Part shown: one piece after another, positions 8,387 through 17,006 of the stretch | How the letters are laid out: every line of letters starts with the position of its first letter | Numbering within the stretch: position 1 is the stretch's first letter | Origin: Pseudomonadota bacterium | Lineage (GTDB): Bacteria > Pseudomonadota > Gammaproteobacteria > Burkholderiales > Sulfuriferulaceae | Direction of reading: 5' to 3' | Length of the DNA stretch: 64,000 bases | Assembly (NCBI GenBank): GCA_021801025.1 | Contig: JAJYYK010000002.1 | Span: 1 to 64,000, forward strand | Position numbers and translations under genes: made by a program | Notes under the pieces: model-generated | Told to the model about the DNA's origin: nothing | The model's database searches: none | What the model saw: only the letters and a program-made list of their open reading frames with translations

Positions 8387-8581
8387 TTAATGATTGAGAT
8401 GCGCACAGGCTTCCTGGAAAAATTGGCGCTCCGCGTGCTCACCTTTCTTGCCGATATTAAAAGAGGCCACCGGACGATGATAACCCATCACTCGGGTCCA
8501 TACCTCGCAAGGCTGGCGCTCTTCATCCGACAAAACCATAGACGGCTCATTCTGTTTGCTCTGTTGCTTCATCTGGTTCAT
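8387..8581 (-). CDS. Separate glycyl-radical domain of anaerobic ribonucleotide reductase
   Basis: A 64-residue protein. Residues 25-40 (CEVWTRVMGYHRPVAS) are the glycyl-radical loop normally found at the C-terminus of class III reductases, with Gly33 as the likely radical residue. The ATG at 8581 has an ideal AAGGAG 6 bases upstream, and 52 bases separate it from the stop of the large NrdD gene, which lacks this loop. It is therefore a true separate gene and not a simple frameshift tail. The two polypeptides presumably assemble to give an active enzyme, with NrdG activating Gly33. The arrangement recalls the spare-part protein GrcA of pyruvate formate-lyase. Confidence 0.85.
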   Translation of the reverse strand: MNQMKQQSKQNEPSMVLSDEERQPCEVWTRVMGYHRPVASFNIGKKGEHAERQFFQEACAHLNH

Positions 8582-8633
8582 GACATACTCCTTTTCTGAT
8601 TTAAATTCAAATACAGGGTAACTATATGACAAA

Positions 8634-10676
8634 TCAAGCAGCCACCTGTTGCTGTTTTTGCGCGATTTTTTCCTGGTCACATTTTGGACAGAAAGGGAAT
8701 TCGCCTGCCAAATAGCCATGTTTCGGACAAATCGAAAAAGTCGGTGTCACCGTGATATAAGGCAAACCAAAGCGCTCCAGTGCACGTTTCACCAGGGTTT
8801 TACACGTTTGTGCAGTCGACAGGCGTTCCCGCATATACAGGTGCAACACTGTTCCCCCCGTGTATTTCTTCTGTAACGCTTCCTGCCGCTCCAGCGCTTC
8901 AAACGGATCATCCGTAAAGCCTACCGGCAACTGGGAAGAATTGGTGTAATACGGGGTTTCCGCAGTACCTGCCTGAAGGATATCCGCGAAACGCTTCTTG
9001 TCTTCTTTTGCAAAGCGGTACGTCGTGCCTTCCGCCGGTGTGGCTTCCAAATTGTACATATGCCCTGTTTCATCCTGGAAACTCAACATTTTCGCCCGCA
9101 CGTGGTCAAGCAGACGCAAGGCAAACTGGTTCCCCCACTCACTGGTGATATCTTCGGCGTCGTCCGTAAAATTACGAATCATTTCGTTGATGCCATTGAT
9201 CCCCAAAGTGGAGAAGTGATTGCGCAAAGTACCCAGATAGCGTTTAGTATAGGGGAACAAGCCCGCGTCAATATGACGTTGAATTACCTTGCGCTTGATT
9301 TCAAGTGTGTTTTTGCCGATTTCCAGCAATTCGTCAAGGCGGGCATACAGTGCTGTTTCGTCACCTTTGTACAGGTAACCCAAGCGAGCACAATTAAGCG
9401 TGACCACGCCCAATGAACCTGTTTGCTCCGCACTGCCGAACAAACCGTTGCCGCGTTTCAGCAATTCACGCAGATCAAGCTGCAAACGACAACACATCGA
9501 GCGCACCATACTTGGCTTTAACTCTGAATTAATGAAATTCTGGAAATAGGGCAGGCCGTATTTCGCCGTCATTTCAAACAACAACTCTGCGTTCTCACTG
9601 TCCCACACAAAATCGGGTGTCATATTGTAGGTAGGGATAGGGAAAGTAAACACCCGCCCTTTGGCATCCCCAGCGGTCATGACCTCAATGTAGGCGCGGT
9701 TAATCATGTCCATTTCGACCTGTAAATCGCCGTAGGAAAAGGGCATTTCCTCACCCCCGATGACAGGAATCTGCTCCCTGAGATCTTCAGGACAGACCCA
9801 GTCGAAAGTCAGGTTGGTAAACGGTGTTTGCGTGCCCCAGCGCGAGGGCACATTCAGGTTGTAAATCAATTCCTGAATAGACTGTTTGACCTCATGATAA
9901 GGCAAGGCGTCTTTCCGGACAAACGGTGCCATATAGGTATCAAAGGAACTGAACGCCTGTGCACCGGCCCACTCGTTTTGCAAGGTACCCAGAAAATTGA
10001 CGATCTGACCCACTGCACTGGACATGTGCTTGGGCGGCCCCGCCTCAACCTTGCCCGGCACACCATTCAGCCCCTCATTCAGCAGTGTGCGCAACGACCA
10101 ACCCGCGCAATAACCTGCCAGCATATCAAGGTCATGGATGTGAATGTCGCCCTCACGGTGCGCTTGCCCTGCTTCGGGGGGGTAAACGTGGTTCAACCAG
10201 TAGTTGGCCACCACCTTGCCCGACACGTTGAGGATCAACCCACCCAAACTGTAACCCTGGTTGGCATTGGCATTTACACGCCAATCCTGTTGATCCAGGT
10301 ATTCGTTGATGGAAGTGGCTACGTTCACCAGGGTGGCGCGATCATGGCGCAGCTTTTTGTGCTGTTCGCGATAAACAATATAAGCGCGCGCGGTCTGGAA
10401 ATGGTTGGCCGAAATCAGCACCTGCTCCACCACGTCCTGAATTCTTTCAATAGACGGGGGTTCGTGACGAAAAGTGTGAATCAACACCTTGGAGACCTGG
10501 GCAGCAAGCAGCATCGCTTCACTGTCGTCAAATTCTCCGCTGGCCTGCCCCGCTCGCTTGATGGCATACGCGATTTTGTCGGCATCGAAAACCGCCCGGC
10601 TCCCATCACGCTTAATCACCGCAGAGGGCAAAGAAACAACATTGTGGTCCATCTCATCCATTACCTGACTTGCCAT
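8634..10676 (-). CDS. nrdD: Anaerobic ribonucleoside-triphosphate reductase, large part without glycyl loop
   Basis: 680 residues. The oxygen-sensitive class III reductase that makes deoxynucleotides. Residues about 18-105 form an ATP-cone regulatory domain (VIKRDGSRAVFDADKI). The barrel follows, with NCARLGY in the active-site region. The C-terminus keeps the zinc-binding Cys set (ICPKHGY and FCPKC) but stops at QQVAA, so the RVxGYxRP glycyl-radical loop is missing and is supplied by the next gene. AAGGAG lies 5 bases before the ATG. The gene follows a dsrE-like gene in the same direction. Confidence 0.95.
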   Translation of the reverse strand: MASQVMDEMDHNVVSLPSAVIKRDGSRAVFDADKIAYAIKRAGQASGEFDDSEAMLLAAQVSKVLIHTFRHEPPSIERIQDVVEQVLISANHFQTARAYIVYREQHKKLRHDRATLVNVATSINEYLDQQDWRVNANANQGYSLGGLILNVSGKVVANYWLNHVYPPEAGQAHREGDIHIHDLDMLAGYCAGWSLRTLLNEGLNGVPGKVEAGPPKHMSSAVGQIVNFLGTLQNEWAGAQAFSSFDTYMAPFVRKDALPYHEVKQSIQELIYNLNVPSRWGTQTPFTNLTFDWVCPEDLREQIPVIGGEEMPFSYGDLQVEMDMINRAYIEVMTAGDAKGRVFTFPIPTYNMTPDFVWDSENAELLFEMTAKYGLPYFQNFINSELKPSMVRSMCCRLQLDLRELLKRGNGLFGSAEQTGSLGVVTLNCARLGYLYKGDETALYARLDELLEIGKNTLEIKRKVIQRHIDAGLFPYTKRYLGTLRNHFSTLGINGINEMIRNFTDDAEDITSEWGNQFALRLLDHVRAKMLSFQDETGHMYNLEATPAEGTTYRFAKEDKKRFADILQAGTAETPYYTNSSQLPVGFTDDPFEALERQEALQKKYTGGTVLHLYMRERLSTAQTCKTLVKRALERFGLPYITVTPTFSICPKHGYLAGEFPFCPKCDQEKIAQKQQQVAA

Positions 10677-10802
10677 GATTTCTCCTTCACGCAGCCAGGC
10701 ACAAAATGTTGTGCCTGTTGCAGTGAATAATACATCATCTAGTGGTTACGTCAAGAGTATTTGAAGATGTTTTTATCTATAAATTGTTTAAATTAAAACA
10801 GT

Positions 10803-10827
10803 AATTTGCGCGATTATCGCGCCAATT
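10803..10827. promoter_or_regulatory. 25-bp palindrome upstream of nrdD
   Basis: A dyad with core arms GCGCGA (10808-10813) and TCGCGC (10817-10822), one unpaired base either side and outer arms AATT/AATT. It lies 16 bases after the dsrE-like stop and about 127 bases before the nrdD start. There is no T-run on the minus strand, so a simple terminator is less likely than an operator or a processing hairpin. No known regulator box matches it clearly. Confidence 0.45.
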
Positions 10828-10842
10828 GATGCGATATTCCGC

Positions 10843-11199
10843 TCAAAATGTCATCACTTTATCGCTGTCAATCACCCAATCCGACAATTCCTGCATTGTT
10901 GATTTCTCTGCGCCATCGAAATAAGGGTGATTTTTATAAATACCGCAACGAGCCATACATGTCCCGCAAACTTTCACCGACACACCTCGTCCGATCAGGG
11001 TCTTGAGCATCCCGGACAGGTCTTGATCGTATCCTTCTGGTGGGCGGCAAACCTCACGGGCCAGGTCCACTGCGTCATTCATCAGAAACAGACGAACTTC
11101 ACATCCCCCATCGATCAATTTATCGGCCAGGCGTAATCCATTCCAGGTCACATCGGTGTTGTCATAGGGTTCACGATTAAAAATGATCAATATCTTCAT
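10843..11199 (-). CDS. DsrE/DsrF-like sulfur-relay family protein
   Basis: 118 residues. The start (MKILIIFNREPYDNTDVTWNG) and the block VKVCGTCMARCGI place it in the DsrE/F superfamily, small cytoplasmic proteins that often carry persulfide on a conserved Cys. Cysteines in CGTCMARC (about 78-85) are the candidates. A paralogue lies at 24002-24346. It is first in the run leading to nrdD, nrdG and pdxST. The upstream region (11200-11415) is shared with a divergent methyltransferase gene and has a large AT-rich dyad. Sulfur-carrier function is inferred from family only. Confidence 0.8.
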   Translation of the reverse strand: MKILIIFNREPYDNTDVTWNGLRLADKLIDGGCEVRLFLMNDAVDLAREVCRPPEGYDQDLSGMLKTLIGRGVSVKVCGTCMARCGIYKNHPYFDGAEKSTMQELSDWVIDSDKVMTF

Positions 11200-11282
11200 T
11201 GCAAATACCTTTCTGGTTGATAACTTCGATAAAATTTCAGATCTGTCCGTTCAGCACGTTTTTACTACAAAATAGATTTAAA

Positions 11283-11333
11283 CATATTCTAACGAATATT
11301 GGTATATTATATTCCAATAAACGCTAGAATATG
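11283..11333. promoter_or_regulatory. 51-bp AT-rich dyad in a divergent promoter region
   Basis: Nested arms share one centre at 11308: CATATTCTA (11283-11291) with TAGAATATG (11325-11333), and TATTGG (11297-11302) with CCAATA (11314-11319). 21 of 25 base pairs are complementary. A TATAAT for the minus strand lies at its centre (11311-11306). The site lies between the dsrE-like gene and the methyltransferase gene and probably binds a repressor. ATTCTAAC and AATATTGG also occur in the operator-like site at 21822-21870. Confidence 0.6.
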
Positions 11334-11415
11334 AACATGCGAATGATAAAAATGGGTAATGTGCCAAACATGTCCATAACAAAATGAAATTATTAATTTT
11401 TTTGGAGACGCCAAG

Positions 11416-12051
11416 ATGAAAGCTGCTCAGTATGATGCCTGGTATGACAGCCCCAGGGGACGCTGGATTGGCGAATCCGAATTCCAGCTTGCCCGCAAAC
11501 AACTTGCGCCACACGCCGGCGCATCCATCCTTGACGTAGGTTGCGGCACAGGCTGGTTCACACGCCGCTTTGCCAGCACAGGTGGCACGATGACTGGACT
11601 GGACCTCAACAGGGATTCACTTGTTTACGCACGCGGCCACAGTGGGAACGAATGTGCCTGGGTTCAGGGAGATGCTCACCACCTACCCTTTCCCGACAAA
11701 AGTTTTGACTATGTCCTTTCCATCGCAGCACTCTGTTTCACCCACGATGAACGCATTCCGCTGGCCGAAATGATCCGGGTCACCCGGGGCCGGTTTGTCG
11801 CAGGCTGGCTGAATCGGTCCAGCCTTTTGTATTCAAGTAAAGTTGGGCGCGGTGCTTACAGGGGTGTGCACTGGCATACAGCCACTGAAGTACGCGCACT
11901 CTTTGAAGGCTTGGCTGTAGAGCATCTGAGCATTCACAGTGCCGTGTTCCTCCCTGATGGGGGCCACGTAGCCAGATTTTTAGAAAAACTGATACCCAAC
12001 TGCCTGAATTTTGGCGCATTATTAATTTCTTCAGGAGATGTTGTTTCATAA
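11416..12051 (+). CDS. Class I SAM-dependent methyltransferase (Methyltransf_11 type)
   Basis: 211 residues. Motif I is ILDVGCGTGWFTRRFA (about 38-53), followed by GLDLN and VQGDAHHLPFPDKSFDYVLS, the standard SAM-binding Rossmann layout of small-molecule methyltransferases. GGAG lies 8 bases before the ATG. The gene is divergent from the dsrE-like gene across a large dyad. A 172-base gap separates it from the oxygenase genes that follow on the same strand, so it may be its own unit. The substrate is unknown; a phospholipid, quinone or small metabolite are all possible. Confidence 0.8.
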   Translation: MKAAQYDAWYDSPRGRWIGESEFQLARKQLAPHAGASILDVGCGTGWFTRRFASTGGTMTGLDLNRDSLVYARGHSGNECAWVQGDAHHLPFPDKSFDYVLSIAALCFTHDERIPLAEMIRVTRGRFVAGWLNRSSLLYSSKVGRGAYRGVHWHTATEVRALFEGLAVEHLSIHSAVFLPDGGHVARFLEKLIPNCLNFGALLISSGDVVS

Positions 12052-12223
12052 CAACGAGGTTGGCGCAAAGATTTGAAATGCCGAATCATCAGGTATATAC
12101 TACATTAGCATCTTGTTATCTACCCGGTATTGATTTACGGATGCGAATAAAATAAATTTTATTTTTAATTTTCCAAGTTTAAAATACGAAACTGGTAACC
12201 TGATTACTAAAGGAGCCGTAAGC

Positions 12224-12895
12224 GTGACATCTGAAAATCCAGCCTTTTCCATGCTTGATGAAGCAGCCATTGCTGCCTCTGTTTTGCAAAATGACCCTTA
12301 TGATTACGCATACGTTGATCAGGCTATTCCCCTGCAGTTTAAAAACGATGTATTGAGTGACGCGCCACAAATTCCGGACCGGGGCAGTTACGGTTTGCCA
12401 AATTTGCAATATGGTCCACATTTTGGTGCTGTGATCCAAGATTTGCTGAGTGTACGTTTTCGTCATCTCATGGAAGAAAAATTCGACATTGATTTGAGTC
12501 ATCGCCCTCCGGTTATTTTAATGATGGGCAACACCACCGGACATTACAATGAAGGCTACGCACACCCGGATTCAAAACATAAAATCATTACGGTGATTGT
12601 CGGCTTTAGCCGTGAATGGCCTTATGAGCGCGGTCGCCTCAGAGTATTACGCAGCTCAGACCGCGAAGATTACGCCTTTGAATTCTCACCTGAATTTGGC
12701 CACATGCTCATGTTCCGCGTCGGTGACAATTCCTGGCATGGCTTTTTACCGCAAAAAGGGCCTCGCATGAGTTTACAATTGTGTTTTTCCGATTCGGCGC
12801 AATATGTACGCAGCGAATATTTACGCCATGGCGTCAGCGCTTTCGTCAAATCGGTTCCCCTGTTAAGAAAATTAGTTGAGTGGGCCCCCAAATAA
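12224..12895 (+). CDS. 2-oxoglutarate/Fe(II)-dependent oxygenase-like protein
   Basis: 223 residues from a GTG start with AAGGAG 8 bases upstream. The probable iron ligands are His and Asp in YAHPDSKHK (about 113-121) and the distal His in DNSWHGF (about 168-174), with MSLQLCF after it, where the 2-oxoglutarate-binding Arg (PRMSLQL) is expected. This is the 2OG-Fe(II)_Oxy_3 pattern. It precedes a second, similar oxygenase by 70 bases and a chorismatase, so all three may act on one product. The substrate is unknown and oxygenase activity is inferred. Confidence 0.65.
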   Translation: MTSENPAFSMLDEAAIAASVLQNDPYDYAYVDQAIPLQFKNDVLSDAPQIPDRGSYGLPNLQYGPHFGAVIQDLLSVRFRHLMEEKFDIDLSHRPPVILMMGNTTGHYNEGYAHPDSKHKIITVIVGFSREWPYERGRLRVLRSSDREDYAFEFSPEFGHMLMFRVGDNSWHGFLPQKGPRMSLQLCFSDSAQYVRSEYLRHGVSAFVKSVPLLRKLVEWAPK

Positions 12896-12965
12896 ATAAT
12901 GCCTCTTGTTACGGTGAAGCGGATGTTATGCTGCAGATCACCTTTTAATCATGTGGAGCAGATGA

Positions 12966-13643
12966 ATGAGTATATTTGATTTACCGGATGAGGTTGCGGT
13001 GGCACGGCATTTTCGTCGTGCATTACTGGATTCATCCCGTCACGAAGCGCCCTATCGACGCTGGAACCTGGTTGATACGCTCCCCGAGCCAGTGGGAATG
13101 GGCATCATCAGTCTGCCCATCATGCCGTTACTGATCGATGATTGTCATGGCGTACGTGACATTGACAACAATAAAAGAAGTTTTTTTACTCCTGAGTTAC
13201 AATCCCGGTTTCCGGTATGCGACTTGCTGGCACGAACCATGCAACGCCCCGAAGTGGCTGATCTCGTAGGTAAAACCTGTGGATTTGAAGCTGTCGGCAG
13301 TTATTTACGGATCGAATATATCCAGGACATTGACGGTGCATGGCTGGAACCCCACAGAGATGTGCCGGAAAAACTGTGTTCGATGGTGATTTATTTATGT
13401 ACTGGCCCGGATGCCCGTGAATGGGGTACCGATATTTATGACGATGAACAACGTTGGATAGGCCGATCGAAAGGCGAATTTAATACAGCAACTATTTTTG
13501 TCGCCGGACCCAATACATGGCATGGCTTTGACAAACGCAAAATTATCGGCATACGGCGCTTGATGGAAATTAACTATGTCCATCCAAGCTGGCGTGACCG
13601 GACTCAATTATGTTTCCCTGAACAACCTATTCAAGCACTTTAA
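12966..13643 (+). CDS. Second 2-oxoglutarate/Fe(II)-dependent oxygenase-like protein
   Basis: 225 residues, ATG with GGAG 7 bases upstream. Candidate iron ligands are His and Asp in LEPHRDVPEK (about 125-134) and the distal His in GPNTWHGF (about 180-187), followed by IIGIRRLMEINYV with an Arg suited to bind 2-oxoglutarate. The 'N(S/T)WHGF' block is shared with the preceding protein, so the pair probably arose from one family. The next gene starts one base after this stop (TAATATG), which indicates translational coupling to the chorismatase. Confidence 0.65.
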   Translation: MSIFDLPDEVAVARHFRRALLDSSRHEAPYRRWNLVDTLPEPVGMGIISLPIMPLLIDDCHGVRDIDNNKRSFFTPELQSRFPVCDLLARTMQRPEVADLVGKTCGFEAVGSYLRIEYIQDIDGAWLEPHRDVPEKLCSMVIYLCTGPDAREWGTDIYDDEQRWIGRSKGEFNTATIFVAGPNTWHGFDKRKIIGIRRLMEINYVHPSWRDRTQLCFPEQPIQAL

Positions 13644-13644
13644 T

Positions 13645-14811
13645 ATGACAACACTCAACGGCGTTTCAATCAAAAAATTTTCTGGTGCAAATGGCGGTAC
13701 TGAGTATTTTTTTATCATAGAAGCGCCTGTGACGGGCGACTTTAACAGTCAATTACAGTCCCTTGAGAATCGTTACGCGGAAGCTTTGCAATCGGTCGCA
13801 CTGATGCCGGATTCAGCCATCTTCCGGCGCATTTTCGTCAGCGATGTACTGAATCAGGCGCCCACAGTCGAACGAAGCAGTCTGGTGCAAGAAACACCAC
13901 AGCATCCTGTCGCCGTTTCCATCATTGAGCAGCAACCGTTGCGCGGCGAGAAAATCGCCCTGTTTGCATACCACGTGATCACGCCTTCACCCTGTGTAAA
14001 ACATCGGCTTTCTCCCCAGCATCTGCTGGTCGAATTTGGTGGCCAGCGTCATCTTTGGAGTACGCAACTCTATGTGGACTCAGCAGAATCAAGACTGTCG
14101 GCTGAAACGCAAACTCACGAAATATTTGATAATTTAATCGGTGTTCTGGCAAAAGAACGGGCTACCTTGCTCGATAATTGTCTTCGCACCTGGATTTACC
14201 TCAAAGATGTAGACGTGTTTTATCATGGCATGGTCAAAGCCAGGAATGATCTGTTTACCCAGCACAATCTGACAAAAGACTCCCATTACATTGCCAGCAC
14301 AGGCATTGAAGGCGCTTGCGCATCCCCCAACAGTCTTGTGACCATGGATGCCTATTCTGTGCTGGACCTTGTTCCAAAACAAGTCAGCCACCTGAATGAT
14401 TTTAACAAACTGTGTTTGGCGCATGATTATGAGGTGGCGTTTGAACGTGCTACGCGTGTTGATTATGCTGACCGTTCCCATTATTTTATCTCGGGGACTG
14501 CCAGCATTGACAACACGGGAAATGTGGTACATCTGATGGATGTCATTGCACAACTTGACCGGGCACTTGAGAATGTGGAAGCGCTACTGGTTGCCGGTGA
14601 CGCGAACTTGAATGACATGATGTATCTTTTTGTTTATTTGCGTGATGCAACCGATTATCCTGCTGTCAGCGCACACCTCAGCAAACGTCTGCCGAATTTG
14701 CCCACACTCATTGTGCACGGTCCGGTTTGTCGGCCAGAATGGCTCATCGAAATTGAAGGGGTTGCGGTTGCTACCCAATCTCACCCGGACATGCCTTTGT
14801 TTTGCAATTAG
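13645..14811 (+). CDS. Chorismatase, FkbO/Hyg5/XanB2-like
   Basis: 388 residues. I start at the ATG one base after the preceding stop; the longer frame overlaps that gene. The C-terminal half is RidA-like (HYFISGTASIDNTGNVVH, then DMMYLFVYLRD), and the end VCRPEWLIEIEG is the conserved tail of chorismatases, whose Glu is catalytic. IASTGIEG matches the active-site loop. Such enzymes hydrolyse chorismate to 3- or 4-hydroxybenzoate or a dihydrodiol plus pyruvate. XanB2 feeds 4-hydroxybenzoate to ubiquinone, so the converging ubiT/U/V operon suggests the same role here. The product type cannot be decided by eye, and a simple RidA-like role is the alternative. Confidence 0.75.
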   Translation: MTTLNGVSIKKFSGANGGTEYFFIIEAPVTGDFNSQLQSLENRYAEALQSVALMPDSAIFRRIFVSDVLNQAPTVERSSLVQETPQHPVAVSIIEQQPLRGEKIALFAYHVITPSPCVKHRLSPQHLLVEFGGQRHLWSTQLYVDSAESRLSAETQTHEIFDNLIGVLAKERATLLDNCLRTWIYLKDVDVFYHGMVKARNDLFTQHNLTKDSHYIASTGIEGACASPNSLVTMDAYSVLDLVPKQVSHLNDFNKLCLAHDYEVAFERATRVDYADRSHYFISGTASIDNTGNVVHLMDVIAQLDRALENVEALLVAGDANLNDMMYLFVYLRDATDYPAVSAHLSKRLPNLPTLIVHGPVCRPEWLIEIEGVAVATQSHPDMPLFCN

Positions 14812-14830
14812 ACGCGAATGAACAGCTCAA

Positions 14831-14870
14831 CCGATTCACCCGGGGATGCAGCGCTATCCGGATGAATCGG
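14831..14870. terminator. Hairpin between convergent chorismatase and ubiT genes
   Basis: Arms CCGATTCACCCGG (14831-14843) and CCGGATGAATCGG (14858-14870) pair except for one position, with a 14-base loop. It stands in the 78-base gap between two genes that end towards each other, the usual place for a bidirectional terminator. No strong T-run follows on either strand. Confidence 0.55.
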
Positions 14871-14889
14871 GGCGCAACCCCCATCCTGC

Positions 14890-15360
14890 CTACGATACCA
14901 ACCCTGCCCTGATACGTGCACGCAATTTTTCCGGCAACCAGCGCACCAGGGGCAATTGAGACGCATCAACCGAATCAAGCACATTTTTAATCAGCAGACC
15001 GAGGTCAGTATCCCCTTCCATCACCAGACGTCGACCAAAAAAAAGTGAGTCGGCATCAACTTCCCGTAATGCAAGCTGAATAAAATCACGCATACTGGCG
15101 CCTATCGTCAAATCGGGCGTCTGACCGAACCGTCGCGCCACAAAGCCACGCTGGTTCGCGCCAAGAAAGAAGGCCAGCCTGGCATCTGTTACCCGAATAC
15201 AAACCAGCTTACCCTGCAGTGGCAATAACCATTCCGTCGGAATGCACTCACCCAGCATCTGGTTCAAACCAAATGCCAACACCACCGAATGTGGTGCTGG
15301 CGGTAATAACGGAAGGGCCTGAGAAATCATTTCTGGTAAAACAAAGGGTTGTTGCGTCAT
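14890..15360 (-). CDS. ubiT: UbiT, SCP2-domain lipid carrier of anaerobic ubiquinone synthesis
   Basis: 156 residues with an SCP2 lipid-binding fold. The late block LFFGRRLVMEGDTDLGLLIKNVLD is typical of UbiT, which binds polyprenylated ubiquinone intermediates for oxygen-independent ubiquinone synthesis with UbiU and UbiV. The ATG at 15360 has AGGTGG 8 bases upstream; a GTG four codons earlier is in frame but lies on this site. It is the last gene of the yhcC-ubiU-ubiV-lplA/DUF116-ubiT run. Confidence 0.88.
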   Translation of the reverse strand: MTQQPFVLPEMISQALPLLPPAPHSVVLAFGLNQMLGECIPTEWLLPLQGKLVCIRVTDARLAFFLGANQRGFVARRFGQTPDLTIGASMRDFIQLALREVDADSLFFGRRLVMEGDTDLGLLIKNVLDSVDASQLPLVRWLPEKLRARIRAGLVS

Positions 15361-15378
15361 GTTTGCGTCCACCTGTTG

Positions 15379-16932
15379 TTAGGGCTCGTTAATCGTTTTC
15401 CTCACTTGCGGCACGAATTTAATCACTTGCTGCAACACGGACATATCCAGTTCCGCCTGTGCTTGAAATTGACCGGCATAAGCCTGTTCTTCCTGTTTTA
15501 ATTCATAACAATTTGCGCCACTAATATCCATCAACAATGCTGACATACCCGCCTCTTGAAATGCACGATGGCGTTTGATGAAAAAACTGCTGCAACACAT
15601 GCCGATATAAGCCTGAACACCGCGCAATTTCATTTCTGCCAGGGTTGCCGCAAGATGTTCATAGCGAGTAATCGTGGTCACCTGCATCTCACGCTGCCGC
15701 GCCAACCGGTACGCCTCGCCCACTTCGCACAAACCGCATTCTGTACAACCGTCGCGCAAACGCCACTTACACCAAAGTGGTTTTGCGCAATAAGGCACCA
15801 ACATCACACTGGCACGGCTTAAAATGTGATGCGTGTTTTCTCCCTGTGGGCTGTACACCATGAGTGCGTTGAGCTGCTGAGCCGTAAAATCAGTCCCCGC
15901 AAGCAGAGACAATTTATCGGTCAGAATATGCAATAATCGCGTCACATCCTGAATCGTAAACCCCAATAAATCCGTTTTATTTTCATGAAAAAAATTCATA
16001 ACCTGTCGAGGCATGTCCGCAATGGTGACGCCTTGAAGCCAACGCTGTAACCGGATCAAACCATCAGAGGGTTGTAAATGAATGTCGCCACCCATTTCCA
16101 CCCATGCAAAACTTTGCGTTTCACGATGAAAGACGGCTCGCGCACGTAAAGTACCCCCTGGCGTTTTCCACAGTGCTTCGAGGACAGACGCAGGCTGATC
16201 ATGCCAATCAATTTGATGGGCCATCAGATTTTCATTCGCACGCTCATCAATAAGCGGGGCAATCATCGTTGCATCCACAAACTGCCGCCCCAGCGCCGTC
16301 ATCAAACCACGGGTCAACGCAGCCTGAACAGTTGCCAGCGCAGGAATTTCTCCCAAACACTCTTTCACTGTAATGAGTCTTTCTCGCGCAGCAGACAGCC
16401 CATTTGGAGACAGTTTTTCCGTGGGGACACGCAAGGTCTCCAGCATGGTCCGAATATCGGCATCCAGCAATACCGTTCCTTGCACCAACACTGAATCGGC
16501 TTCGCAAGCCATGAACAACGTGGCAATTTTACGCCCATCAATTTCGATATCGTTCGGGTGCTTGGCACAGGCAACAATGCCCAGCGAACTTAATCCATCA
16601 ACCACCGCTTTCACAAATAACGCCAGCAATTGTTCCAGCCCCAGTGCGCGCGTTCGCCGTATAATTAACGACCAACCTAATTGCTGGGGATCCAGATAAA
16701 TTGCACCGCCGCCAGTTGGTCTGCGCACCAGCGCAATATGATGCTCGTGACAATAATCAATACGCAGTTCCCGATCAATTACCTGATGACATCCAACACT
16801 GCCGCTTGGCAAACTGCGGTAAAAGCGCAAGCGATCTGCACAAGCCCCTTGCGCATGTGCAGCAAGGTCATGACGATCCATCGCATTATTCACTTGGCCA
16901 TGTTGCAAACCGCTGTTCATTACTTGTATCAT
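15379..16932 (-). CDS. Lipoate-protein ligase-like domain fused to DUF116
   Basis: 517 residues in two parts. The N-terminal ~260 residues match the biotin/lipoate A/B protein ligase fold (VRRPTGGGAIYLDPQQLGWSL; HPNDIEIDGRKIA). The C-terminal ~200 residues are DUF116, a cysteine-rich domain with LVPYCAKP, CKWRLRDGCTECGLC and GMCCSSFF, probably binding metal or an iron-sulfur cluster. The gene lies between ubiV and ubiT, 74 bases after ubiV. It may serve lipoylation under anaerobic growth or a cofactor step tied to the ubiquinone enzymes. That role is inference; only the two folds are clear. Confidence 0.8.
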   Translation of the reverse strand: MIQVMNSGLQHGQVNNAMDRHDLAAHAQGACADRLRFYRSLPSGSVGCHQVIDRELRIDYCHEHHIALVRRPTGGGAIYLDPQQLGWSLIIRRTRALGLEQLLALFVKAVVDGLSSLGIVACAKHPNDIEIDGRKIATLFMACEADSVLVQGTVLLDADIRTMLETLRVPTEKLSPNGLSAARERLITVKECLGEIPALATVQAALTRGLMTALGRQFVDATMIAPLIDERANENLMAHQIDWHDQPASVLEALWKTPGGTLRARAVFHRETQSFAWVEMGGDIHLQPSDGLIRLQRWLQGVTIADMPRQVMNFFHENKTDLLGFTIQDVTRLLHILTDKLSLLAGTDFTAQQLNALMVYSPQGENTHHILSRASVMLVPYCAKPLWCKWRLRDGCTECGLCEVGEAYRLARQREMQVTTITRYEHLAATLAEMKLRGVQAYIGMCCSSFFIKRHRAFQEAGMSALLMDISGANCYELKQEEQAYAGQFQAQAELDMSVLQQVIKFVPQVRKTINEP

Positions 16933-17006
16933 GCCAGGCACCTGTCAGAGACCTGTGATCATTTTAATATCATCACGTTACCTTGCCAAAATTATCGCAA
17001 ACCTCG

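Noticed and set aside
8387-8719. The 110-residue extended frame of the glycyl-radical gene
   Set aside because: The extra N-terminal part overlaps the end of nrdD in another frame, and the internal ATG at 8581 has an ideal ribosome-binding site.
9828-10730. A 300-codon plus-strand frame opposite nrdD
   Set aside because: Shadow of nrdD in the antisense direction; no motif and no ribosome-binding site.
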